Notes under the pieces: model-generated
Told to the model about the DNA's origin: nothing
What the model saw: only the letters and a program-made list of their open reading frames with translations
Databases searched by the model: none
Part shown: piece after piece, positions 1 to 6,056 of the stretch
How the letters are laid out: the number at the start of each line of letters is the position of its first letter
How positions within the stretch are numbered: position 1 is the first letter of the stretch
DNA from: a virus
IMG/VR virus record: IMGVR_UViG_3300027743_000055
Span: 1-40,041 of that record
Direction: 5' to 3' (one strand)
Length of the DNA stretch: 40,041 bases
Program-made: the position numbers and the translations under genes

Positions 1-127
1 AAAGATCGGGACTTGAAATTCCGCGCCAATGTAGATATATATATTCTACCTGCGAAACACGGGTTTGTAGCCGTGTGAGCAGCACCAGTTGGCGTGGACA
101 TGCTATGCCTGCTTGTGACAGGTGTAG
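1..127. repeat. Left copy of 127-bp terminal overlap (circular contig closure)
   Basis: Bases 1-127 are identical to 39915-40041. An exact overlap of 127 bases is what a de Bruijn assembler with a largest k of 127 leaves on a circular contig, so this is best read as closure of a circular or circularly permuted genome of 39,914 bp. P22-type headful packaging gives permuted DNA and fits this. A real short terminal repeat of T7 type cannot be excluded from sequence alone. The repeat covers a promoter and the first part of the structured region, so features that cross the junction continue from 40041 into 128. Confidence 0.95.
13..41 (+). promoter_or_regulatory. Sigma70-type promoter for the structured region
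   Basis: A -35 box ttgaaa (13-18) is followed by exactly 17 bases and a -10 box tatata (36-41). Transcription would start near 47-49 and run rightward into the structured region. The copy at 39927-39955 is the same site seen again through the terminal overlap. No rightward protein gene follows for more than 2 kb, which supports a non-coding transcript as its product. Confidence 0.55.
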
Positions 128-324
128 CGCCCTGAAAGAGCGCTAGCTGGGCATGATATGTCGTTATCGGAACCATACCTTGGTTCCCTGCAAGGAACTT
201 AGGCGCTAGGTTTCGATAACGGATACTCAGTGCATTTTGTTGTTGCAGTAAACCATCGAGCAGCGATAGGAATCGTCGTACTGCACGATGCCTATCGCCG
301 CCCAACTTCGGTTCAAGCAACAAC
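46..324 (+). ncRNA. Candidate structured non-coding RNA, about 280 nt
   Basis: Perfect or near-perfect helices are packed end to end. These are 46-52 with 119-127 (two-base bulge), 57-62/71-76, 78-82/110-114, 125-130/140-145, 162-169/214-221 enclosing 169-174/182-187, 239-246/317-324 enclosing 263-270/291-298 with 272-276/285-289, and aac-ttcg-gtt at 304-313. The cUUCGg tetraloop and the promoter at 13-41 favour the + strand. The expected 5' end falls exactly on the first helix. Bases 182-187 can pair with 169-174 or with 194-198, and 125-130 with 140-145 or 203-208, so switching is possible. No reading frame is seen. I do not recognise the family. It could instead be the structured leader of the leftward initiator gene, or part of an origin. 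Confidence 0.45.
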
Positions 325-480
325 CTAAAGATCCTCAACCTCAATCCAGAGAGTTGCCCCCGTAACAGTCGCGGCCAAGCCTGCGTATCTGTGATAGGGA
401 GAGTCGTCACGACGGTTCTTTTCTGTTTGGTACTCGAGAAACTTGAAATACCACTTGAGAGTATATTCTCTGCCCCACAC
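325..480 (-). CDS. Small protein of unknown function, start uncertain
   Basis: A leftward frame stays open from 552 to a TAG at 325. It gives a protein-like sequence ending YHRYAGLAATVTGATLWIE plus VEDL. The only standard start after the upstream stop is GTG at 480 (51 residues). The frame upstream of it encodes a hydrophobic stretch that would be a membrane segment if an ATT near 537 were used. There is no clear ribosome binding site for either start. It lies after the LuxR-type gene and just before the structured region, in the same direction as the early leftward operon. I do not recognise it; coding potential is judged only from its amino-acid composition and aromatic content. Confidence 0.4.
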   Translation of the reverse strand: MWGREYTLKWYFKFLEYQTEKNRRDDSPYHRYAGLAATVTGATLWIEVEDL

Positions 481-574
481 CGTTGCAATCGGATAAATTA
501 CGGGCCACCGGAATAAGCAGGCGAAGGCAACGCGAATAGCAGTGAATTCGTTCTAGGGGTCTTTAAAAGCATGA

Positions 575-606
575 CGGATAGGACAAAGAAAACCCCATCC
601 TATCCG
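575..606 (-). terminator. Inverted repeat, possible terminator of the leftward early operon
   Basis: A perfect 9-bp stem, cggatagga (575-583) and tcctatccg (598-606), with a 14-base loop, lies 70 bases past the stop of the LuxR-type gene. On the - strand it is followed, after about eight bases, by a short tttt run. It could end the operon transcribed from 2241-2270, but the U-tract is weak and displaced. The rest of 481-675 holds no gene I can support. Confidence 0.4.
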
Positions 607-675
607 AATGTGCAACTGTTACTGTCAGACCACATCGAACAGCCTAATCAGCATATCCCAAAATTAAGCGTGGGT

Positions 676-873
676 TTATGCAGCCACTCCTTCCCGTCCT
701 ATTACCCACAACATCACTTCCATCCGGCTTTTGGCTTCGACTTTCTGCATAATTCGCGCCAGGTGATTTTTGACGGTAACGGTGCTGATGCCCAGCTCCG
801 CCGCAATGACCCGATTGCGCAATCCGCAACCGACAAGGCGTGCAACCTCGACTTCCCTAGGGGTGAGCGTCAC
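676..873 (-). CDS. Stand-alone LuxR/GerE-type HTH mini-protein, 65 aa
   Basis: The protein is little more than one LuxR-type DNA-binding domain. It begins with LTPREVEVARLVGCGLRNR, followed by the recognition-helix region IAAELGISTVTVKNHLARIM, and ends with ARSM-type helix residues and a short tail. No receiver or ligand-binding domain is present. The start is GTG in the tetranucleotide GTGA, overlapping the stop of the upstream Gp157-like gene, so the two are translationally coupled. It is the last gene of a four-gene leftward operon. Small free LuxR domains can act as transcription activators or as dominant partners of host LuxR-family regulators; which applies here cannot be told from sequence. 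Confidence 0.8.
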   Translation of the reverse strand: MTLTPREVEVARLVGCGLRNRVIAAELGISTVTVKNHLARIMQKVEAKSRMEVMLWVIGREGVAA

Positions 874-1397
874 TTGCGCACCACCTTGCGATTCGTCACC
901 AGCCGCAACCCCGGAATTGTCTCCCCGGACTTGAGTGCTCGGGCCGCGGCCGTCTTGTCTACCGACTGGTTGACGACGACCCGCATAAACTCCTGCGGGA
1001 CGTCGGACTCGTCCACGATCTCGACCGATGGCGGGCAGGACTTGAGCAGCAGTGTGCTGGTACGGCCCTCGAGCTTCGCCCTCCCGGAGGTTTCGATAAC
1101 GCGCTGGATGTAAACTTCGATCCGCTCCTGCTTGCGCTCGAAAGACCGTTTCCGGTCCTGGAGCCGCTTCACCTCCGCGGAGGCAAATGCCTGCTGCGCT
1201 TCGCAATGCGCCAGATAGCCGGCGACGTTGTCCACCTTGCGAATCTCGGCCTCGAGGTAGCGGGCGATATCGGATTCACACTCTGCCCGGAGAGCCTCGT
1301 CTTCGAGGCCCTCGAGCGATTCAAACAAACAGTCCAGGTGGTCTTGTATAGAAACCAGCGTGCCGTTGATGGGGATGATCTCCGCTAGCGCGGCCAT
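870..1397 (-). CDS. Gp157-like early phage protein, 175 aa
   Basis: This matches the Siphovirus Gp157 family in layout. An acidic helical N-terminus comes first, then a long coiled coil with KVDNVAGYLAHCEAQ and a basic RLQDRKRSFERKQERIE segment (about residues 60-100). The family signature follows: a small beta strand, CPPSVEIVDESDVPQEF, and the lysine/alanine helix DKTAAARALKSGETIPG. Family members are early phage proteins of largely unknown role, sometimes annotated as nuclease inhibitors or recombination accessories. The ATG overlaps the upstream stop (TAATG) and the TGA overlaps the downstream GTG, so it is tightly coupled in the operon. Confidence 0.8.
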   Translation of the reverse strand: MAALAEIIPINGTLVSIQDHLDCLFESLEGLEDEALRAECESDIARYLEAEIRKVDNVAGYLAHCEAQQAFASAEVKRLQDRKRSFERKQERIEVYIQRVIETSGRAKLEGRTSTLLLKSCPPSVEIVDESDVPQEFMRVVVNQSVDKTAAARALKSGETIPGLRLVTNRKVVRK

Positions 1398-1921
1398 TAG
1401 CGCACCCCCATATTTCGAGATGCAGAGATATAGATACAGTGCGCTGATGCCCGTATTTCGCCCATGCTCATCCGGAAAGGTACGCCTTTCGATGTGGCGT
1501 ACTGCTCGGCCAGCATCAAGGCATCGATCGCGGCAATGTAGGAACTCGCCATAACCCGCGAGTAGCTGTTATTCTGTGGCTGCGAGGCCTGGGCCGCACC
1601 GATCGGTTCAGGTATAGCTGTCGCGGTAGGCGGGGGCGTACTTGTCATGGTTCCCCCCGTCTGCTGCCCGTTTACTCTGCTGGCGATTACTTTTCCGTTG
1701 CGCTTCACGATCGTGAACGGCTCGTTGGTATTCAACCCCAAGGCGTGAATCTTCTGCGCGTCTTCCGGCTTCAGAAACAGCACCTGATCAGTCATCGTGG
1801 TGAACATGATGTTGCCGTTGCTGATCTGTTTGCCGGTGGGAAACTTCAGCACCAGCTCATGCTCCACGTTCGGCTCGAGGATCAGCGTGTCGCGACGGAA
1901 TGTTGGCGCTGCGTTAGCCAT
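1397..1921 (-). CDS. Hypothetical early protein, 174 aa
   Basis: I do not recognise a family. The first 90 residues look like a compact mostly-beta domain (strands around LEPNVEHELVLKF, NIMFTTMTDQVLFLKPEDA, PFTIVKRNGKVIA). A low-complexity Gly/Thr/Pro linker (residues about 85-115, TMTSTPPPTATAIPEP) leads to a C-terminal helical region with ALMLAEQYATSKGVPFRMS. The bipartite form resembles a single-stranded-DNA-binding or other nucleic-acid protein, but no diagnostic motif is visible. It is second in the leftward operon and its stop overlaps the next ATG as TAATG. Confidence 0.7.
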   Translation of the reverse strand: MANAAPTFRRDTLILEPNVEHELVLKFPTGKQISNGNIMFTTMTDQVLFLKPEDAQKIHALGLNTNEPFTIVKRNGKVIASRVNGQQTGGTMTSTPPPTATAIPEPIGAAQASQPQNNSYSRVMASSYIAAIDALMLAEQYATSKGVPFRMSMGEIRASAHCIYISASRNMGVR

Positions 1922-2199
1922 TAGGCCACCTCCGAAATCTTGTTGATAATTCCGCGGAACACGGGATGGACGTGAGCGTTACGCTCGGCCGTGACCGGCT
2001 TGCGCTCGTCTATTTCTTCAACGGCTTCCATCATCTGCGCCTCGGTCTGGTCCGTCCACTGCAGGCACGCTTCGCAGTACACGGGGCGTGCCGCGCCGAA
2101 GTGATCGGGGCAGACGCACACGGGCTCTTCCTCTTCTTCACGGGACGGGAACACAAACGAGCCGTAGCGGTCTGCGTCCTGGTGGTTGTACATCGACAT
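1921..2199 (-). CDS. Hypothetical protein with a short Cys/His cluster, 92 aa
   Basis: This is the first gene of the leftward operon. It has a strong Shine-Dalgarno run (aggaagga) just before the ATG and a sigma70 promoter at 2241-2270. It carries CVCPDHF followed 14 residues later by YCEAC, a plausible zinc site, in an acidic context (EEEEE near residue 22). The C-terminal half is helical and charged. No named family is recognised. First position behind an early promoter suggests an early takeover or regulatory role, which is inference only. Confidence 0.7.
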   Translation of the reverse strand: MSMYNHQDADRYGSFVFPSREEEEEPVCVCPDHFGAARPVYCEACLQWTDQTEAQMMEAVEEIDERKPVTAERNAHVHPVFRGIINKISEVA

Positions 2200-2240
2200 T
2201 GCTTATTCCTTCCTGATCGGTTTGTACTGGGTACATAAGA

Positions 2241-2270
2241 ATCATAGCAAGAGACGCTCTCGTTAGTCAA
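2241..2270 (-). promoter_or_regulatory. Sigma70 promoter of the leftward early operon
   Basis: Read leftward, -35 ttgact (2270-2265) and -10 tatgat (2246-2241) are separated by 18 bases. The spacer contains gagacgctctc, a small dyad that could be an operator, and a related caagag/ctcttg pair flanks the region to 2288. The start would lie about 10 bases before 2231, giving a short leader with the aggaagga ribosome site before 2199. Confidence 0.6.
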
Positions 2271-2311
2271 CAACGAAATACGCTCTTGTTATGATGTTCT
2301 ATACTTGAACC

Positions 2312-2503
2312 GTGGCTAAAGACGAACTCACAGACAGGGACCGTCAAGACCTGAAGCGTGTAATGCGCAAGCTCGGATCGAAAGGCGGCAAGGTTGGTGG
2401 TGTCGCCAGATGGGCTGACCTAAGCGACGAAGAGCGCAGTAAGCAGATGAAAGAGATTGCATCACGGCCGCGGCCAGGAGCTAAGAAGGCGAAGAAGAAA
2501 TGA
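2312..2503 (+). CDS. Small basic KGG-motif protein, 63 aa
   Basis: Starts with GTG directly after a tatact -10-like hexamer (2300-2305), so translation may be nearly leaderless; no ribosome site is visible. The sequence has LGSKGGKVGGVARWADLSD, close to the LGxKGGxxRAxxLSxEER pattern of small bacterial KGG-type proteins, and ends in a lysine-rich tail (AKKAKKK). Such proteins are short, basic and probably nucleic-acid binding; a defined function is not known to me. The stop overlaps the next start (ATGA), tying it to the coiled-coil protein downstream. Confidence 0.65.
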   Translation: MAKDELTDRDRQDLKRVMRKLGSKGGKVGGVARWADLSDEERSKQMKEIASRPRPGAKKAKKK

Positions 2504-2718
2504 ACTACGAGTGGGAAATACAAAAACTGGACTTGCAGTTGAAGCACGTCCGCGAAATGCAGGCCATCTATCAAGAGCGTGTCGAAGCTCACGAGCAGGG
2601 TCTGGAATATACAGGGAATCGCCTCGACCGAATTGAAGCGGACCTTGAAAAGCTGACCGCGAATGTGGACAAACTGGTGGTCGCCCTATTGAGCAAGCAT
2701 TCCAACGGAAAACAATGA
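2500..2718 (+). CDS. Small coiled-coil protein, 72 aa
   Basis: Nearly the whole protein is a heptad-type helix: WEIQKLDLQLKHVREMQ, then RVEAHEQGLEY, then LDRIEADLEKLTANVDKL. Starts and stops are coupled by ATGA overlaps to the KGG protein before and the membrane protein after. The pair coiled coil plus small membrane protein recalls lysis or membrane-anchoring cassettes such as XhlA-like or spanin-like pairs, but no lipobox or diagnostic motif is present, so the role stays open. Confidence 0.6.
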   Translation: MNYEWEIQKLDLQLKHVREMQAIYQERVEAHEQGLEYTGNRLDRIEADLEKLTANVDKLVVALLSKHSNGKQ

Positions 2719-2897
2719 CCGACTCACAGATGTGGACAATTATCGGCACGATCGCCGTCATGTTCCTCGGCGCATTCAGCGGCTTCTACGCCCTGCTACG
2801 CTCTGAGATCAGGGTTCTCGAGGTCCAGATGGAATCTGTCAAGAAAGATATCCTGACGGAGATGCGCGTCCATGTGGCAGAGCACCACAAGCCGTAG
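2715..2897 (+). CDS. Small single-pass membrane protein, 60 aa
   Basis: Residues about 7-27 (WTIIGTIAVMFLGAFSGFYAL) form one clear membrane span. A charged helix follows (RSEIRVLEVQMESVKKDI), ending HVAEHHKP. Size and topology (short N-terminal tail, one span, cytoplasmic or periplasmic coiled coil) would suit a holin accessory or inner-membrane spanin, and it is coupled by ATGA to the coiled-coil gene. No lysis enzyme lies beside it, so this assignment is weak. Confidence 0.6.
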   Translation: MTDSQMWTIIGTIAVMFLGAFSGFYALLRSEIRVLEVQMESVKKDILTEMRVHVAEHHKP

Positions 2898-2951
2898 CTC
2901 CTCCCCTATTTGCATTTCCAAGAAACTACAGTAGACTTATAAGAATTAATT

Positions 2952-3425
2952 ATGCGGAAACCGGGCGGGAGCTCGACATCCACCGCGGCTAAGAAGAACC
3001 CACCTCTTAGCGCTCCTCCCCCGGTTTTCCTCCCACCCCCCCGCCCGATCGACAGACCGAAGCTGATAGACGAATTCGGCCAGCTCGCCCAACGCCTGGC
3101 GGAATCCCGGATACTCGAGCAGCGGTACGAACAGTTGAGAAAGCAAATCGTAAGCTGGTACGCTGACTCCAATCCGGACGAAGCCTATTCCGAAGAGGGT
3201 GACCACTACAGCGTGGTGGTGGGACCAAGAGCGGCACAACGCGCAGTAACGGACATGAGAGCGTTGCAAGAGAGAATCGGACCCGAACGGTTCCTGGCGA
3301 TCTGCAGCGTCTCGATGGAGAAGCTGGATCACTTTCTGGCCCAGGCGGACCAGAGAGGTTTAGTCAGCGTTGAAAGGATCGGCCCAAGGACAGTAAAGCC
3401 GATTCAACGATACACCGCGGCCTAG
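2952..3425 (+). CDS. Hypothetical protein with proline-rich N-terminus, 157 aa
   Basis: Residues 1-35 are disordered and proline-rich (PPLSAPPPVFLPPPRP). The remainder is a folded alpha/beta domain with LIDEFGQLAQRLAESRILEQ, then GDHYSVVVGPRAAQRAVTDM, then LDHFLAQADQRGLVSVERIG. I do not know the family. The DHYSVVVGP segment and its size resemble small phage virion or nuclease-resistance accessory proteins, but nothing is diagnostic. It is the last of four rightward early genes. Confidence 0.6.
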   Translation: MRKPGGSSTSTAAKKNPPLSAPPPVFLPPPRPIDRPKLIDEFGQLAQRLAESRILEQRYEQLRKQIVSWYADSNPDEAYSEEGDHYSVVVGPRAAQRAVTDMRALQERIGPERFLAICSVSMEKLDHFLAQADQRGLVSVERIGPRTVKPIQRYTAA

Positions 3426-3542
3426 GCTGCACCAGGCGTTCCGGTATCGCCTCCTCAAAACCGGGTCCCAAGCTCCAATACCCGAAATATGCTCAATATC
3501 CTCGAGCGCAAGCTCTCGCGGAAGACGCCGGTCTTCGATCAT
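3360..3542 (-). CDS. Doubtful small ORF opposite the end of 2952-3425
   Basis: A leftward frame starting at ATG 3542 (60 residues) contains LEDIEHISGIGAWDPVLRRR and ends in the tail of the opposite 157-aa gene. It follows the leftward frame 3552-3827 with a short gap, so the two could form an operon. There is no ribosome binding site and no recognised motif. It is listed because it fills an otherwise gene-free strip. Confidence 0.25.
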   Translation of the reverse strand: MIEDRRLPRELALEDIEHISGIGAWDPVLRRRYRNAWCSLGRGVSLNRLYCPWADPFNAD

Positions 3543-3551
3543 GCTGACCAA

Positions 3552-3827
3552 TTACTCTTTGAAGCAGACCGTGAACGGGCGACTGACCTGATGCTTTGCG
3601 ACCACGTAGATGTAATCGGGACCACAACCCGAATCAAAGCACTGCGATTCCGCGGCCCTGATCCAGCCGGCCAGCTGCTCTCGGGCTCGCACCCGAAACG
3701 GCAACTCGGCCAGGTACATAAGGCCGAAAACTACTTCAATCCAGCCGGCGTCTGGGCTTTCGACAGAATCCCGTCTATCTATAGAGAAGCATTCGTCGGC
3801 GTCCTGACCTCTGTAGCGGTATGACAA
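3552..3827 (-). CDS. Hypothetical protein diverging from the integrase, 91 aa
   Basis: Strip 3426-3820 has open frames on both strands. The leftward one reads more like a protein (GWIEVVFGLMYLAELPFRV, then EQLAGWIRAAESQCFD, then YIYVVAKHQVSRPF) than the rightward one at 3489-3824, which has the composition of an antisense shadow. The start is uncertain: TTG at 3827 is chosen, with TTG 3860 as alternative. The 5' end overlaps the integrase start and the direct repeats at 3821-3864, so divergent control is possible. No family is recognised; an excisionase-like role would suit the position but no HTH is seen. Confidence 0.4.
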   Translation of the reverse strand: MSYRYRGQDADECFSIDRRDSVESPDAGWIEVVFGLMYLAELPFRVRAREQLAGWIRAAESQCFDSGCGPDYIYVVAKHQVSRPFTVCFKE

Positions 3828-3864
3828 ACAAGAATGACAAACAAAACGGCGGAATAACAAACAA
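3821..3864. repeat. Three direct repeats over the integrase start codon
   Basis: The 11-mers atgacaaacaa (3821-3831), atgacaaacaa (3834-3844) and ataacaaacaa (3854-3864) cover the first codons of the integrase gene and encode repeated T-N-K. Spacing is 13 and 20 bases. Such phased repeats at this place are candidates for regulator operators or integrase arm-type sites. A related aaacaaaac occurs in the inverted repeat after the gene (4715-4738). Confidence 0.5.
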
Positions 3865-4708
3865 ACGCGGGCGCTCTCAGTTGTGGGATGCGCTTATAGC
3901 CCAGTGGCTGCATAGCAGGGGCGAGGGTACGAAGGGTACGTACGGCATCACGATGGCCGACTTTCGGGCCTTCATCAAGGACCGCCCGATACAGCGCTGC
4001 GACCTGAAGTTGCTCCAGGATTATGTAGACACCATCAAGAAGATGCCGCGTACGATCGCACGCCAGGTGGCGACGATCCGCTCCGTCTTCAAGTTCGCGG
4101 AGGAGATGGGCCTGATCAAGTACAACCCTGCTCGAGCGCTACGCGCCCCGAAAGTACCGAACCAGTTAGCGGAGAAGATTCTCGAGGCGAAGCAGATTCG
4201 CTCCATGATCAGCAAGGAACCTAATAAGCGGAATCAGGTGCTGTTGAGGGTACTCTATGCGGCCGGGATCAGAGCCTCGGAAGCCGCAGATCTATGCTGG
4301 GGAGCCGTACAGCCTCGGGTAGACAAGGGCGGTCAGATCACGGTGGTCGGGAAGGGCTCGAAGTCGCGGACCATCCTGCTTTCGCTCAAGACCTGGCAGG
4401 CGTTGTTGTCGGTGAAGCCTGCGAAATGCGACCCGAAACTTCCGGTATTTGTGTCTCGCGAGGGGGAAAAGGAACCGCTGCGCCGAACGACAATCAGCAA
4501 TATTGTGAGATTTGCCGCCGAACGGGCCGGAATAGATCGCAAGGTATCGGCTCACTGGATGCGCCACGGCCACGCATCACACGCGCTGGATAATGGCGTC
4601 CCTTTGTCGGTTATTTCCCATACTTTAGGACACTCTAATATCTCGACAACCCACGCATATTTACACGTCAGACCAGACCAAAGCTCTGCCACAAGTCTCG
4701 GTGTATAA
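3821..4708 (+). CDS. int: Tyrosine recombinase (phage integrase), 295 aa
   Basis: The core-binding SAM-like domain covers about residues 20-105 (TMADFRAFIKDRPIQRC, then ARQVATIRSVFKFAEEMG). The catalytic domain shows the full active site: R151 in LYAAGIRASEAADL, K178/K181 in VVGKGSKSRTI, H245 and R248 in SAHWMRHGHASHAL, H271 in LGHSNISTTHAYLH, and Y280 as nucleophile. Length is typical of XerC/D-like and small phage integrases. It would insert the phage into, or excise it from, a host attachment site, or resolve multimers. It reads toward the terminase genes. The ATG overlaps direct repeats that may regulate it. Confidence 0.93.
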   Translation: MTNKNDKQNGGITNKRGRSQLWDALIAQWLHSRGEGTKGTYGITMADFRAFIKDRPIQRCDLKLLQDYVDTIKKMPRTIARQVATIRSVFKFAEEMGLIKYNPARALRAPKVPNQLAEKILEAKQIRSMISKEPNKRNQVLLRVLYAAGIRASEAADLCWGAVQPRVDKGGQITVVGKGSKSRTILLSLKTWQALLSVKPAKCDPKLPVFVSREGEKEPLRRTTISNIVRFAAERAGIDRKVSAHWMRHGHASHALDNGVPLSVISHTLGHSNISTTHAYLHVRPDQSSATSLGV

Positions 4709-4714
4709 CTCCAG

Positions 4715-4738
4715 TAAACAAAACAGATATTTTGTTTA
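4715..4738. promoter_or_regulatory. AT-rich perfect inverted repeat after the integrase, possible attP core or terminator
   Basis: Arms taaacaaaa (4715-4723) and ttttgttta (4730-4738) flank six bases, 7 bp after the integrase stop. Tyrosine-recombinase core sites have just this form: two inverted arms around a 6-8 bp overlap region. A simple rho-independent terminator is also possible, since a hairpin would be followed by AT-rich DNA, but the stem has little GC. Confidence 0.4.
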
Positions 4739-4795
4739 ACGAAATTTTGTCAACTGTATGGCACTTCAGAGGCGAAGTTTACATAATACGGAAAA

Positions 4796-4813
4796 CCGCC
4801 CCCAAGGGGGCGG
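4796..4813. terminator. GC-rich hairpin ahead of terS
   Basis: ccgccccc (4796-4803) and gggggcgg (4806-4813) form a perfect dyad. On the - strand it is followed by tttt, on the + strand by gcctcat, so as a terminator it fits leftward transcripts better. It ends 15 bases before the terS GTG and could also affect terS translation or serve as a pac-proximal structure. Confidence 0.35.
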
Positions 4814-4828
4814 GCCTCATCCACGCAT

Positions 4829-5407
4829 GTGACTGCAACTAAAAAAAGGGAAAACTACCCCGGCAAGCGGGCTAAGACCAGCATTTTCAAGAAGAAGCGG
4901 TTCCTCGAGGAGTTCGCCAAGTGCGCGAATCTCTCGACGGCAGCGAAAATAGCCGGCGTCGATCGCAACATTCACTACAAGTGGCTGGAGGACCCGGAGT
5001 ACGTCGCGGCGTTCGACATAGCCCACAAGGAAGCCTGCGATGCGATCGACCAGGAGATCTACCGGCGAGGCGCGAAGGGGTTCCTCGAGCCGGTCTTCTA
5101 CCAGGGCAAGAAGGTATCTGACGTACGCCGGTATGACTCTACGTTGTTGATTTTCTTCGCCAAAGGGCTGATGCCCGATAAGTACCGCGAGAACTTCAAG
5201 GGCGATATTAACCTGAAGGCCGACGTAACCGCCAACCACAACCTGGACCTAACACGCCTTACAAATGAACAGCTTGAGGCCCTCGACGCCCTCTATACCG
5301 CGGCCGTTGCCGCCGACGGAAGAGCAGCGGAAAGCATTCCTGAACGAACTGTTGAAGGAAAAGCAGAGGAGACAGCGGAACCGGATAGCGGACTACTTCC
5401 AGAGTAG
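4829..5407 (+). CDS. terS: Terminase small subunit, 192 aa
   Basis: The N-terminal HTH has the usual TerS pattern, LSTAAKIAGVDRNIHYKWL. It is followed by the helix DPEYVAAFDIAHKEACDAID, the family feature GFLEPVFYQGKKVSDVRRYD, and LLIFFAKGLMPDKYREN. The C-terminal third is acidic and probably contacts TerL. The subunit forms a ring that recognises the packaging site and hands DNA to the large subunit. The start is GTG at 4829, because the nearby ATG (4827) runs straight into a stop. The gene overlaps terL by about 140 bases in another frame, as is common in this phage group. Confidence 0.85.
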   Translation: MTATKKRENYPGKRAKTSIFKKKRFLEEFAKCANLSTAAKIAGVDRNIHYKWLEDPEYVAAFDIAHKEACDAIDQEIYRRGAKGFLEPVFYQGKKVSDVRRYDSTLLIFFAKGLMPDKYRENFKGDINLKADVTANHNLDLTRLTNEQLEALDALYTAAVAADGRAAESIPERTVEGKAEETAEPDSGLLPE

Positions 5408-6056
5408 CGGTCCATTCCGCAGGGAACTGTATCCAAAGCACTTGCAGTTCTTTGCGGCGGGCGGGCAGCATAAGCCGATGCCCCCGGACTGCCCAGCCGA
5501 CTGCGATGGCTCATCTCACCGTGAACGCTGTTTCATGGCAGCGAACAGAATCGGGAAGACTACAGCGGGCGCGTATGAGATGACGTGCCATCTCACCGGG
5601 AATTATCCTCACTGGTGGGTAGGGAAGCGTTTTGATCGTGCGATCCGGGCGTGGGCTTGTGGTCAGTCGAACAAGACAGTCCGCGAAATCATACAGCGGG
5701 AGTTGCTAGGGCCGGTGAACGCCATGGGTCAGGGTATGATCCCCGGCGACCTGATAACACACCGGACGACAAAGCAGGGCATAGCCGAAGCCACGGATAC
5801 CATCTATGTGAGGCATGCCTCGGGCGGCACATCGTCGGTACAACTCAAGAGCTACGAGGAAGGGCAAGCCAGCTACTTCGGAGCAGCTATCGATCTGGGG
5901 TGGGCGGACGAGGAACCGCCGACCCCTATCTGGACGGAAATGCTCGTTCGTACAATGTCTACTAACGGCCTGTGTTATCTGACCTTTACCCCGCTTCAGG
6001 GTCTGAGTGAAGTGGTGTTGAGTTTCCTCCCGAATGGGATAGTCTCAGGCGGCTAG
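5265..6056 (+). CDS. terL: Terminase large subunit, N-terminal (ATPase) half
   Basis: This is the packaging motor ATPase. The Walker A-like P-loop is MAANRIGKTTAGAYEM (K98), the Walker B region is AIDLGWADEEPP (about 208-219, catalytic Glu), and the coupling motif is YLTFTPLQGLSEVV (238-251). The reading frame then ends after FLPNG plus five foreign residues at TAG 6054-6056, because an antisense HNH gene is inserted. The nuclease domain continues in a separate frame at 7121. All ATPase motifs are intact, so the fragment could fold alone. Whether the two halves assemble into a working motor, or terL is dead in this isolate, cannot be told here. Confidence 0.88.
   Translation: MNSLRPSTPSIPRPLPPTEEQRKAFLNELLKEKQRRQRNRIADYFQSSGPFRRELYPKHLQFFAAGGQHKPMPPDCPADCDGSSHRERCFMAANRIGKTTAGAYEMTCHLTGNYPHWWVGKRFDRAIRAWACGQSNKTVREIIQRELLGPVNAMGQGMIPGDLITHRTTKQGIAEATDTIYVRHASGGTSSVQLKSYEEGQASYFGAAIDLGWADEEPPTPIWTEMLVRTMSTNGLCYLTFTPLQGLSEVVLSFLPNGIVSGG

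Noticed and set aside
1-127. Physical direct terminal repeat of T7 type
   Set aside because: The exact length of 127 and the P22-like headful gene set point to assembly overlap of a circular contig, though this was not proven.
571-1113. Rightward 180-aa reading frame
   Set aside because: It is antisense to the LuxR-type and Gp157-like genes, which have clear family motifs and coupled starts; its composition is that of a shadow frame.
3489-3824. Rightward 111-aa reading frame before the integrase
   Set aside because: It ends in an ATGA overlap with the integrase, which is tempting. It starts without a ribosome site and reads like an antisense frame, whereas the leftward frame looks more protein-like. 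Both remain uncertain.
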